From NCBI GenBank assembly GCA_023441055.1, contig JAEZQY010000005.1:62001-126000 (forward strand): a DNA stretch of 64,000 nt, read 5' to 3'. The notes beneath the pieces were generated by a model. The model was given only the letters and a program-made list of their open reading frames with translations, did no database searches and was not told the origin of the DNA. Both the position numbers and the translations under genes were made by a program. This DNA is from Bacillota bacterium (GTDB taxonomy: Bacteria > Bacillota > Bacilli > Paenibacillales > UBA4045). The stretch's first letter is position 1; each line of letters starts with the position of its first letter. Shown here piece after piece: positions 1 through 8,104 of this stretch.

Positions 1-605
1 CGATTATGATCCAGCCCTTCTTCACAAGAACGCCTCAGCGGATCTGGGAGCAGCTCGGTCTAGTCGAAGGCGCTGCTACGGCCTGGGAGTCCCTGCGGCA
101 ATTCGGGGGTATTCCAGCTGGTACGAAGGTCAGCAAGGCTGATCCTATCTTCCCTCGACTGGACAGTGAGCAGGAAATTGCGTATATTCTCGAATCCATG
201 GGCGCTGTGTCAGAGCCGGCGATTGCCGAGGTGGAGAAGCCAGCTGAGAAGCAAGAAGCGGTCGAGGCCGTTCCGCAAGTACCGGAGATCGCTTATGATG
301 ACTTCGCCAAGGTGGAGCTGAAGGTCGCGGAAGTAATCACGTGCGAGCCAGTTGCTAAGGCGGATAAGCTGCTTAAGCTGCAGCTGGATCTCGGATCGGA
401 GCGCCGCCAGGTCGTATCTGGTATCGCGCAGTATTATAAGCCAGAGGAGCTGGTAGGCAAGAAGGTTATCTGTGTGACGAACCTGAAGCCGGTCAAGCTG
501 CGCGGCGAGCTGTCGCAGGGCATGATTCTGGCTGCCTCGGAGGGCGATCAATTGGTGGTCGCGACCGTAGACGGCAATATGCCTAACGGCGCGATTGTGA
601 AGTAG
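1..605 (+). CDS. metG: Methionyl-tRNA synthetase, C-terminal part (5' truncated by window)
   Basis: Only the last 200 or so codons are present; the frame is open to the left edge and stops at 603-605. The visible part has the end of the anticodon-binding helical domain, an acidic and proline-rich linker (about residues 65-95 of this fragment), and the C-terminal OB-fold tRNA-binding domain of the MetG/Trbp111 type. That domain contains segments such as VVSGIAQYY and VNGNMPNG-like VDGNMPNGAIVK at the end. In the family this appended domain dimerises the enzyme and raises tRNA affinity. The catalytic Rossmann domain lies outside the window. The next gene starts 11 bases after the stop, so the two may be cotranscribed. 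Confidence 0.93.
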   Translation, partial: IMIQPFFTRTPQRIWEQLGLVEGAATAWESLRQFGGIPAGTKVSKADPIFPRLDSEQEIAYILESMGAVSEPAIAEVEKPAEKQEAVEAVPQVPEIAYDDFAKVELKVAEVITCEPVAKADKLLKLQLDLGSERRQVVSGIAQYYKPEELVGKKVICVTNLKPVKLRGELSQGMILAASEGDQLVVATVDGNMPNGAIVK

Positions 606-616
606 CTGAGGCGCAG

Positions 617-1330
617 ATGCAAATCAGTCGGCCGATACTGCGCGCTGGCTTCATAGGGGCGGTGATCTTCATCGTGGGCATGTGGATCATGTTCGAGCTG
701 CTGCCCCAAGCATCGCGCACATCGGGCTCCATCGTCATTGATTCTGCCGAATTCGCGGATATGCAGGTTTCGATAGAGAGTCGAAGCGGATCGGACGCAT
801 ACGGCGATTATCTAGTTATAGACAGGCTCGAAGCCCAGGGGACATTGTCGCGTGTCTACGAACTGGACTTCAAGGAAATGAAGCCATGGAAGCTCGAGGT
901 CGCGGATATTGATGGGGACGGGCAGTTGGACATCCTGATTGCGGTCCATAAGATGGCGCATTTTGATAACCAGATGAGAAATCGGATGTTTATTTTTAAC
1001 TTCGAGGACGGGGTGCTGGTTAAGAAGTGGACCGGCTCGCAAATTGCCGGCGATTGGGATCAGTTCTATGCGGAGGAGCTCTTATCGATACCTGGCGATG
1101 AATTAATGATCCTGGAACGTCTAGATGAGCGCAGGTCCAGATTGCATATCTATTATTGGCTGGACTTCGGTTTCGTTGCACTAGCGATCAGCCAGCCGTA
1201 TTCGGATGTATCTGGATTCACGGTTGAGGGGGAGAACCGCATAACGCTTACCTATGAGGTGGGCGGCCAAGCATACGAAGAGCAGCTTATGGTCGTAGAC
1301 GGGCATATTGTTGCCATACACGAGCACTGA
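617..1330 (+). CDS. Membrane-anchored protein with an FG-GAP-like calcium-binding segment
   Basis: This 237-residue protein has one N-terminal hydrophobic segment (about residues 9-30), with the remainder predicted to lie outside the membrane. A segment at about residues 95-105 reads VADIDGDGQLDILIA, the calcium-binding signature of FG-GAP/VCBS beta-propeller blades. Only one such blade is evident, so a full propeller is not supported. No enzymatic motif was recognised. It begins just after metG and ends 30 bases before a DUF3160 lipoprotein. Both products are exported, so they may act together at the cell surface; that is inference. The start is an ATG with no strong Shine-Dalgarno sequence. 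Confidence 0.7.
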   Translation: MQISRPILRAGFIGAVIFIVGMWIMFELLPQASRTSGSIVIDSAEFADMQVSIESRSGSDAYGDYLVIDRLEAQGTLSRVYELDFKEMKPWKLEVADIDGDGQLDILIAVHKMAHFDNQMRNRMFIFNFEDGVLVKKWTGSQIAGDWDQFYAEELLSIPGDELMILERLDERRSRLHIYYWLDFGFVALAISQPYSDVSGFTVEGENRITLTYEVGGQAYEEQLMVVDGHIVAIHEH

Positions 1331-1360
1331 ACGATTGTTGTATGAGTGAGGGGGATTGGG

Positions 1361-3637
1361 ATGAAGCGAGCAGCGATCGCAGCGCTCTGTCTAAGCTTAT
1401 TGGTGACAGGCTGCTTCAAGTCGTCTGGTGAACAGCGGGAGACGACGGATATGAATGTGGTCATTCAGGAGGAGCATGACACTCCGGTACAGGAAGAGCT
1501 TGCCCAGCCAAAGCGGCTCGTCCTAGACGAGACATGGTCGGATGCGCGATCGCCCAGCTTCACGAAATCGGCTTGGCAGCTCCCGCATTACACAGCTCAA
1601 GTGACCGATTACAACATCGCTGGCAATCTGTCTAATGTCGTGAATATGGAGCGGTTCAAGGGGTTCACCGATGAGCAACGGGCGATGCTGGCGAATAACG
1701 GGTTCGTCGTTCTGCCGAGTCAGGACACGAAGATGTACTATGTCTATGACAGGAACGAATATGAGGCGATCCCGAATTTCATTACAGCAGATGCTGTGCT
1801 GCATCTCTTCCATCACTTCTATGATAAGTCACTGATGATGGTCGAGTCGAATGCCTTGTATGACGATCTGCGTCTGATGTCTGAGCAGATGCTGATGAAA
1901 TCCATTCAGCTCTATGATGCGCTTGAGGATGAACAGCTCAGAGCGCTGCAGGCGAACAATGTGGTGTTCTTCCTGGTCGCGTATCGTTTAATGGAGCCGT
2001 CCGCCCCGATGCTCGAGCAGGTCAGTGCGGCCCTATGGGAGCTTGCAGAGCAAGAGCTTGCCAAGATTGATGAGGCGGAGGCGTTCGGACTCTCGCCGCT
2101 GCTGCGGGTCGACCTAGATTATTCGCAGTTCAAGGTTAGAGGGCATTATACGAGGGACGAGAAGCTGGGGAGATTCTTCCGCGCGATGATATGGCTCGGC
2201 ACTGCTCCGCTGCCGTTCTATGATAATGAGCACTTCCTATATGACAATGTTCTGCAGGCGCTGCTCATCGCGTTCACAACATTCCTGGAATCCGATCAGA
2301 AGAGCGACGCATTGCTATGGCTGAACATCTATGGACCGACCAGTCAGTATGTGGGGCTGTCGGATGATATTCATGTATTCGCTATGAATGAGCTTCGACT
2401 ATCGGTATACGGGGAAGGCGATGACCCGAATATATTCAATGATCCTGCCTACTATGATAACCTGAAGCGCGCGGTACAGGCGCTTCCGGAGCCCCGGATT
2501 CAAGGGAAGCTTACTACTGTCTCGTTGCCCGCGGGCAAGCAATTCCGATATATGGGGCAGCGCTATGTGCTCGACAGCTATATCATGCAGGAGCTAATGG
2601 AGCCGTTCCTTCGTCCGCTCCCCTCCGGCTTGGATGTGATGGGGGTGCTGGGCAGCGATACGGCAGAGCGACTCTTGTTCGATGTGTACAAACCGCAGGA
2701 TACGTGGCCGAAGTATGCGGAGGTCTATAGGGCGCTTGAGGCTGAAGCGGCGGCGTATACAGAGGATACCTGGACGGAGAATATCTATAATGGCTGGCTC
2801 TGGTCCATCCAGGAAGCTATGAATGAGTTTCCATCTGATTCGGGAATGCCTTGGTTTATGACAACAGAGGCTTGGCGACATAAGTCGCTGAATACCGCGC
2901 TGGGCAGCTATGCGGAATTGAAGCATGATACGGTCCTGTACGGCAAGCAGCCGGTCGCACAGAGCGGAGGACCGATGGATGTGGCTAAGTTCCATTATGT
3001 CGAGCCGAATGTGCCGCTGTACAGCAAGCTGATGCACCTGACCGACGATACGCTGGAGCTGCTGGAGGATCGAGGCATGCTCAATGACGCGATACGCTCG
3101 GGAGCGAATCTATATCGGGAATTGCTGCAGATATTGATCGATTGTTCGATCAAGCAGCTCAGGAATGAAGCGCTCACCGAGGAGCAGTATGATGAGTTGC
3201 TCTGGTTCGGCGCTCGGTTCGAGCATATCACGAATAGCTTGATGCTCGGAATATCGGAAGACTATTCGACGATCGAATTAAGTGATATGCTGGTCGCCGA
3301 TGTCGCCACGATCGCGCCAAGAGGCAATCTATCACTCGGTACCGGCTTCTATGATACGATCTATGTTATTGTGCCGCATGCCGGAGAGCTCTATCTGACA
3401 CGCGGGGCTGTGTACGCCTATTATGAATTCTATAGCGACGAGCGCTTAACGGACGAGGAATGGTGGGAGATGAATGGGCTGAAGAAGGTGCAGGCGGACT
3501 TCGGTTCGTATCTGGAGCTGACAGAACCGTCGCCGTCATTACCGGATCAGCCAAGCTGGGTGCACGTCTTCAAGTCCGATCGCAATCTGGTCGAGGTCGA
3601 ATTATTCGAGGTTGATTGGCATACCCTGAATGAGTAG
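1361..3637 (+). CDS. DUF3160 domain lipoprotein
   Basis: A 758-residue protein. The ATG at 1361 is preferred over the in-frame GTG at 1346 because GAGGGGG lies just upstream of it and the protein then begins with a compact signal peptide ending in a lipobox (LLVTGC). The mature protein matches DUF3160, a family of large secreted Firmicute proteins. Supporting segments near the N-terminus are GFVVLP, YYVYDRNEYEAIPNF and TADAVLHLFHHFYDKSL. The family has no assigned enzymatic activity; it is largely alpha-helical and is often found with repeat-rich surface proteins. A near-perfect hairpin at 3667-3712 follows the stop. Confidence 0.85.
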   Translation: MKRAAIAALCLSLLVTGCFKSSGEQRETTDMNVVIQEEHDTPVQEELAQPKRLVLDETWSDARSPSFTKSAWQLPHYTAQVTDYNIAGNLSNVVNMERFKGFTDEQRAMLANNGFVVLPSQDTKMYYVYDRNEYEAIPNFITADAVLHLFHHFYDKSLMMVESNALYDDLRLMSEQMLMKSIQLYDALEDEQLRALQANNVVFFLVAYRLMEPSAPMLEQVSAALWELAEQELAKIDEAEAFGLSPLLRVDLDYSQFKVRGHYTRDEKLGRFFRAMIWLGTAPLPFYDNEHFLYDNVLQALLIAFTTFLESDQKSDALLWLNIYGPTSQYVGLSDDIHVFAMNELRLSVYGEGDDPNIFNDPAYYDNLKRAVQALPEPRIQGKLTTVSLPAGKQFRYMGQRYVLDSYIMQELMEPFLRPLPSGLDVMGVLGSDTAERLLFDVYKPQDTWPKYAEVYRALEAEAAAYTEDTWTENIYNGWLWSIQEAMNEFPSDSGMPWFMTTEAWRHKSLNTALGSYAELKHDTVLYGKQPVAQSGGPMDVAKFHYVEPNVPLYSKLMHLTDDTLELLEDRGMLNDAIRSGANLYRELLQILIDCSIKQLRNEALTEEQYDELLWFGARFEHITNSLMLGISEDYSTIELSDMLVADVATIAPRGNLSLGTGFYDTIYVIVPHAGELYLTRGAVYAYYEFYSDERLTDEEWWEMNGLKKVQADFGSYLELTEPSPSLPDQPSWVHVFKSDRNLVEVELFEVDWHTLNE

Positions 3638-3666
3638 CGGATAAAGTGAACATGATGTGAATATCC

Positions 3667-3712
3667 TTCAGCTGTCAGTGTAGAATGACTGAAATTCTAA
3701 TTGACAGCTGAA
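3667..3712 (+). terminator. Hairpin after the DUF3160 gene whose 3' arm carries the znuA -35 box
   Basis: The arms TTCAGCTGTCA (3667-3677) and TGACAGCTGAA (3702-3712) are perfectly complementary over 11 bp. Nested inside is a second perfect stem, TAGAAT (3681-3686) with ATTCTA (3694-3699). It is followed by only a short T run, so termination efficiency is uncertain. The right arm contains TTGACA (3701-3706), the -35 hexamer of the promoter for the zinc transporter. The site may both end upstream transcription and shape that promoter. Confidence 0.6.
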
Positions 3713-3760
3713 TTTATGCACAGGTATAATGATCAATGTAAATAGAAATGATTACGATTT
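3701..3760 (+). promoter_or_regulatory. znuACB promoter with Zur operator
   Basis: A consensus sigma-A promoter is visible: TTGACA at 3701-3706, an 18-base spacer, and TATAAT at 3725-3730. Just downstream, at 3740-3760, lies a 21-bp near-palindrome with halves AAATAGAAAT and ATTACGATTT around a central G. Its right half is identical to the Bacillus Zur box half-site, and the left half matches 8 of 10 positions. Zur bound here would cover the transcription start, so zinc-dependent repression of the import operon is the expected regulation. Confidence 0.85.
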
Positions 3761-3790
3761 GCATTCTTTGGAGTTAGGGGAATATATGTG

Positions 3791-4807
3791 ATGAAAAAAA
3801 ACTATTTGCTGCTCTTATTGGTACTCGCGCTGATGATTGCTGGCTGTTCAACCGATAATCGCAATCTGATGGTAGAAGGCAAGGTGAATGTGATCACCAG
3901 CTTCTATCCACTCTATGATTTCACGGTGAAGATAGGCGGCGACTATGTGAATGCGATCAATCTGGTCCCTGCCGGCGTAGAGCCGCATGATTGGACGCCG
4001 AAGGCGCGAGACATGGTGAATATTACGAAGTCGGATGTATTCATCTACAATGGTGCTGACTTCGAGGGCTGGGTGCAGGACTTCCTGGATACATTAGACG
4101 CGGCAGATGGGCCGGTGGTAATTGCGGCTTCAGCAGGTGTGAAATTGATTGATTCTGCGGAGCATGAGCATGGCGATGGGCATGATGAGCATGATGAGCA
4201 TGCAGATGAACATGATCACGGGCATGCGGAAGAGGATGATGAGCATGCAGATGAACATGAGCACGCGGACGACCACGAGCATGGCGACTTCGATCCGCAT
4301 GTCTGGCTCAGCCCTAAGCAAGCGATGCTGATGGCGGCTGCCATCCGAGATGCGTTAGTCGAGGCTGATCCTGCACATGCCGATGCTTATCATTCGAATT
4401 ATGATGACCTCAGTTCAAGGCTGGCAGAACTGGATGCTGAGCTTACGCGGATTGCAACGAACAGCACGAAGAAGGAGTTCGTCGTGTCGCATGAGTCATT
4501 CGGATATCTCGCGCGAGATTATGGTCTCGTGCAGGTTGCCGTTATGGGTTTGTCGCCTGATGCGGAGCCGACCGTGAGGCGCATGCAGGAGATTAAGCAA
4601 TTCGTGGAGGAGCATGATATTCAGTATATCTTGTTCGAGGAGCTCGTGTCCTCCAAGCTGGCAGAGACGCTCGCCAATTCCTTGAACATCAAGACGATGG
4701 TGCTGAATCCGCTGGAGGGGCTGACCGAAGAGCAGCAGAGGGCCGGAGAAGACTACATCTCCATTATGAAATCCAATTTGACAACGTTAGAGAAAGCTCT
4801 AAAATAA
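3791..4807 (+). CDS. znuA: Zinc ABC transporter, substrate-binding lipoprotein
   Basis: A 338-residue cluster 9 (TroA/ZnuA-type) metal-binding protein. It has a lipoprotein signal peptide with lipobox MIAGC. Family metal ligands are visible as His in VEPHDWTP, His in FDPHVWLSP and His in VVSHESFGY, with an acidic LFEEL segment near the C-terminus. Between the first two ligands lies a long loop very rich in His, Asp and Glu (about residues 120-165), typical of zinc-specific members. Within it a 23-base unit occurs twice in frame (4193-4215 and 4238-4260), so the loop has grown by duplication. An ATG at 3791 is chosen; a GTG at 3788 is one codon upstream. It is the first gene of znuA-znuC-znuB under a Zur box. 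Confidence 0.94.
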   Translation: MKKNYLLLLLVLALMIAGCSTDNRNLMVEGKVNVITSFYPLYDFTVKIGGDYVNAINLVPAGVEPHDWTPKARDMVNITKSDVFIYNGADFEGWVQDFLDTLDAADGPVVIAASAGVKLIDSAEHEHGDGHDEHDEHADEHDHGHAEEDDEHADEHEHADDHEHGDFDPHVWLSPKQAMLMAAAIRDALVEADPAHADAYHSNYDDLSSRLAELDAELTRIATNSTKKEFVVSHESFGYLARDYGLVQVAVMGLSPDAEPTVRRMQEIKQFVEEHDIQYILFEELVSSKLAETLANSLNIKTMVLNPLEGLTEEQQRAGEDYISIMKSNLTTLEKALK

Positions 4808-4839
4808 GATAGATATCGAATGGAAAGGAGCTGATGGAC

Positions 4840-5619
4840 ATGGCGGATCATTGTCACGATAGCGTAATCTCGCTGGAGCAAGTAAGCTTCGGTTATGAAG
4901 GCAGGCAGGTGATACAGGACCTGTCCCTCCAGGTGCTTCAGCGCGACTTCATCGGGTTGATCGGATCGAATGGAGCAGGGAAGACGACCTTATTGAAGAT
5001 GATCGTCGGCTTACTGAAGCCCGCTGGAGGCGAGATCCGCCTGTTCAATCAGCCCGTGTCACAGTTCAAGGATTGGGAACGGATCGGTTATGTGCCTCAG
5101 AAGAATAGCTTGAATCCCTTATTCCCCGCAACGGTCCAGGAGGTCGTGCTGTCCGGACTCTATGGCCGGAAGAAGATGTATCGGCGGATGACGGCAGCGG
5201 ATAACCGCCGGTGCGAGGAAGCGATGCAGATGCTGGGTATCGAGGATCTGGCCAAGCGCAGAATCGGGAAGCTGTCAGGAGGCCAGCAGCAACGGGTATT
5301 CCTAGCGCGATCGCTAATCAATAATCCGGACCTGCTCATTCTAGATGAGCCTACGGTAGGCGTCGATGCGGAGACGCAGGAAGCATTCTTCCACATGATT
5401 AAGCATATGCATCAGCGGCATCAAATCACCTTCATGATGGTGTCGCATGATATCGAGATGATGAAGTCCTATCTAGGCGAATCGGCTAAGCAGACAAGCG
5501 GCAAGTTGAAGTTCTATGTCAAGCATTCGCATGAGCTGGATGATTGCGTGGAGACGGACCTGGCGCACACGCTTAAGCACTTGCGCGACCATATTACGCA
5601 TCAGCATCAGCTGCAGTAG
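4840..5619 (+). CDS. znuC: Zinc ABC transporter, ATP-binding protein
   Basis: An ABC ATPase of about 259 residues that energises zinc uptake through ZnuB. It shows the Walker A motif GSNGAGKT, the signature LSGGQQQR, the Walker B motif LLILDEPT and the H-loop VSHD. The ATG at 4840 lies 9 bases after AAAGGAG (4824-4830); another in-frame ATG at 4834 sits too close to that site. The C-terminal region contains several His and Asp residues (for example KHSHELDD), as is common in zinc-family ATPases. It lies between the binding protein and the permease. Confidence 0.94.
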   Translation: MADHCHDSVISLEQVSFGYEGRQVIQDLSLQVLQRDFIGLIGSNGAGKTTLLKMIVGLLKPAGGEIRLFNQPVSQFKDWERIGYVPQKNSLNPLFPATVQEVVLSGLYGRKKMYRRMTAADNRRCEEAMQMLGIEDLAKRRIGKLSGGQQQRVFLARSLINNPDLLILDEPTVGVDAETQEAFFHMIKHMHQRHQITFMMVSHDIEMMKSYLGESAKQTSGKLKFYVKHSHELDDCVETDLAHTLKHLRDHITHQHQLQ

Positions 5620-5633
5620 GAGGCGGACATAGC

Positions 5634-6437
5634 TTGGATATCTTCACCTTCGATTTCTTCCAGCGCGCGCTGGTCGGCGGATTCCTCATCGGCTTGATGG
5701 CGCCGATGATCGGGCTGTTCGTCGTGCTGCGCAGGCTGTCTATGATTGGCGACACGCTCTCGCATGTCTCGATTGCTGGCGTCGCGCTCGGATTCCTGAT
5801 CAATGTCTATCCACTCGGGATGGGACTCGTATTCGCCGTACTGGCAGCCTTCGCCATTGAGAAGCTGCGCAAGGCATTCCGATCCTATGCAGAGCTGTCG
5901 ATCGCAATTATGATGTCCGGGGGCATTGCGCTTGCCTCGGTCTTGTTCACGATCGGACGCGGCTTCAATATGAATGTGAATAGCTACCTGTTCGGGAGCA
6001 TTCTGACCCTGAGCGAGAATGATCTATGGCTGGTGCTGTCCGTGACGATTCTGGTCGTACTATTCGCATTGATCTATTACAAGGAGCTGTTCCTGCTTAG
6101 CTTCGATGAGGACGCAGCCAGTGTAGGCGGCTTGCCGACACAACTGCTTAATATGCTGCTCACGGTGATGACGGCACTCGTGGTCAGTGTGGCGATCAAG
6201 ATTGTAGGTGCACTGCTTGTATCCGCGCTGCTGACAATACCAGTAGCCTGCAGCTTAGCGATAGGCAAGGGATTTCGCACCACGCTATGGCTAGCTGTCG
6301 TGTTCTCAGAAGTGTGCGTAGTCGGTGGATTGATCCTGGCAGGCTTGATTAACCTAGCGCCTGGTGGTACGGTTGTGTTACTGCTGATTGTCGTACTGCT
6401 CGGCACATTGACCATACGCAGAGGGATCAGCGCATAA
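5634..6437 (+). CDS. znuB: Zinc ABC transporter, permease
   Basis: A 267-residue, strongly hydrophobic ABC-3 family permease with about seven to eight predicted transmembrane segments. It forms the membrane channel for zinc import with ZnuA and ZnuC. It starts at TTG 5634, eight bases after a TAGGAGG ribosome binding site that overlaps the end of znuC. Family features are visible, including the N-terminal FFQRALVGG and the RRLSMIGDTLSHVSIAG coupling-loop region. It is the last gene of the Zur-regulated operon. Confidence 0.94.
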   Translation: MDIFTFDFFQRALVGGFLIGLMAPMIGLFVVLRRLSMIGDTLSHVSIAGVALGFLINVYPLGMGLVFAVLAAFAIEKLRKAFRSYAELSIAIMMSGGIALASVLFTIGRGFNMNVNSYLFGSILTLSENDLWLVLSVTILVVLFALIYYKELFLLSFDEDAASVGGLPTQLLNMLLTVMTALVVSVAIKIVGALLVSALLTIPVACSLAIGKGFRTTLWLAVVFSEVCVVGGLILAGLINLAPGGTVVLLLIVVLLGTLTIRRGISA

Positions 6438-6473
6438 TAAATTAGACTATTCTGAAGCCGGGAGGAATTACAC

Positions 6474-7184
6474 TTGCAGGATATTAACATCTGGATCGCC
6501 TTCTTCGCGGGGCTGGCTTCATTCATCTCCCCTTGCTGCTTGCCTTTATATCCATCCTATATATCTTACATAACGGGTGTCTCTGTTAGCCAGCTGAAGG
6601 AGGGAGGCTCGCGCGAGGTGCGGATGCGCACGCTGAGCCATACGCTCTTCTTCGTGCTTGGCTTCTCAATCGTATTCTACACCTTAGGCTACGGCGCAGG
6701 CGCGCTAGGTGATTATTTCAAGGAGTACCAGACGCTAATCTCGAAGCTGTCAGCCATTCTCATCATTGTGATGGGCTTGTTCCTGATTGGCGTCTTCCAG
6801 CCGCAATTCCTAATGAGAGAGCGCAAATTCAAGATTAATATGAAGCCGGCAGGCTATCTGGGCACCTTCATCATCGGCATCGGCTTTGCGGCGGGCTGGT
6901 CGCCCTGTATCGGACCGATTCTACAGCTCATTATCAGCATGGCGCTTAACGAGCCATCATCCTGGTTCCAATATATGACGGCCTATTCACTCGGCTTCGC
7001 TGTGCCATTCTTGGTGTTCGCATACTTCATTGGATCTACCAAATGGATTCTGAAGTATTCAGGCAGAATCATGAAGGTAGGCGGTGTGCTCATGATTATC
7101 ATGGGGATTCTGCTCTATACGGAGCAGATGATCAAGATTACGATCTGGCTGAATGCGATTACGCCAGAGTGGCTCAAGTTCTGA
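6474..7184 (+). CDS. ccdA: CcdA-type cytochrome c biogenesis / thiol-disulfide transmembrane protein
   Basis: A 236-residue protein of the DsbD gamma/CcdA family with about six transmembrane segments. It passes reducing equivalents from cytoplasmic thioredoxin across the membrane to extracytoplasmic thiol proteins, including apocytochrome c. The family's active-site cysteines appear in SPCCLPLYPS in the first helix and in GWSPCIGPIL in the fourth. Start is TTG 6474 behind GGGAGGAATT. It follows znuB by 36 bases and could be read through from the zinc operon. Family membership is clear, but the exact partner (cytochrome c or spore thiol proteins) is not. Confidence 0.85.
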   Translation: MQDINIWIAFFAGLASFISPCCLPLYPSYISYITGVSVSQLKEGGSREVRMRTLSHTLFFVLGFSIVFYTLGYGAGALGDYFKEYQTLISKLSAILIIVMGLFLIGVFQPQFLMRERKFKINMKPAGYLGTFIIGIGFAAGWSPCIGPILQLIISMALNEPSSWFQYMTAYSLGFAVPFLVFAYFIGSTKWILKYSGRIMKVGGVLMIIMGILLYTEQMIKITIWLNAITPEWLKF

Positions 7185-7286
7185 TGGATACCGCCTGAAG
7201 CTTGCTTCAACTCTGCGAATAAGTGTATCATATGATGAGACAAGCGGGACTATCGAAGAGCTAGCATAAGCGAAGGAGGGGATGTC

Positions 7287-7709
7287 TTGGCGACACCGAG
7301 TATGGAAGATTACCTGGAGCGTATCTATCTGCTCATCGATGAGAAGGGATATGCCCGTGTATCGGATATCGCGGAGGGTCTCGAGGTTCATCCTTCATCC
7401 GTGACGAAGATGATCCAGAAGCTAGACAAGGATAATTACCTGATCTACGAGAAGTATCGCGGACTGGTCATGACGGCTAAGGGCAAGCGAATGGGCAAGC
7501 GGCTGGCCGACCGCCATCACCTGCTCGAGGAGTTCCTTGGCATCATCGGAGTTCACCCGGACAATATCTACAAGGATGTAGAGGGAATCGAGCATCATCT
7601 GAGCTGGGATTCCATCACCTGCATTGAAGCGCTAGTCGATTACTTCAAGCGTGATCCACAGCGCAAGCAAGATTTATTAGGCATACGCACAGAGCTGGAC
7701 AGCGAGTAA
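7287..7709 (+). CDS. mntR: Manganese-responsive DtxR-family repressor MntR
   Basis: A 140-residue homologue of Bacillus subtilis MntR (YqhN). A winged-helix DNA-binding domain (residues 1-70) is followed by a dimerisation domain. All Mn(II) ligands of the B. subtilis protein are at the same positions: Asp8, Glu11, His77, Glu99, Glu102 and His103. Starts at TTG 7287 behind GAAGGAGGGG. It represses Mn uptake genes when Mn(II) is bound; no Mn transporter is in this window. In B. subtilis the next gene is yqhO. Here a sugar-transport cassette separates them. Confidence 0.95.
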   Translation: MATPSMEDYLERIYLLIDEKGYARVSDIAEGLEVHPSSVTKMIQKLDKDNYLIYEKYRGLVMTAKGKRMGKRLADRHHLLEEFLGIIGVHPDNIYKDVEGIEHHLSWDSITCIEALVDYFKRDPQRKQDLLGIRTELDSE

Positions 7710-8035
7710 AATACATCCAGCTCTTGCTATAATACATGAGTTGTGATATTCTGAAGTATATTGTGCCGCACACATATTTAACCCCTCAGAAGTTCCTCTT
7801 CGCGCAGGTTTTATTCTAAGCGCAATGATATTCCATCCATCGCTACAGATTCTTACGACCCAACGATTGAATTTGAATGAGTGATTGCCGATTCTTACAG
7901 GCGCGGCCAAGGAGCCGCATGGATGAAAGAGAGGAAGGGCTTTCGTTGTTTTGGCTTTAATTATGGTAACAGGAACTCGGATAGGGCTAAACCTATTGGA
8001 TATATGGATTTGCAATTCGCATAGCGGCAACAATT
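7710..8035. other. Gene-free spacer after mntR
   Basis: No convincing gene is seen here. A 118-codon minus-strand reading frame (7677-8033) lacks a ribosome binding site and runs into mntR. The nine-base string GATTCTTAC occurs at about 7848 and 7892, but the repeat is too short to interpret. The stretch may be a degraded sequence left at the junction with the inserted transport cassette. Confidence 0.4.
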
Positions 8036-8077
8036 AAGAGCGCACGGGCGGCCATCAAGGCTGATCACGGCGCTCTT
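8036..8077 (-). terminator. Hairpin after the AraC-type regulator
   Basis: AAGAGCGC (8036-8043) pairs perfectly with GCGCTCTT (8070-8077). The loop can pair further through ATCA and TGAT. It lies 27 bases past the stop of the minus-strand regulator and is the likely end of that transcript. The T runs on both sides are weak. Confidence 0.5.
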
Positions 8078-8104
8078 CTATATTGCTCGAGCAGGGAAGG
8101 ATTG

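Noticed and set aside
7677..8033. 118-codon minus-strand gene after mntR
   Set aside because: It overlaps the 3' end of mntR, has no ribosome binding site and no recognisable domain.
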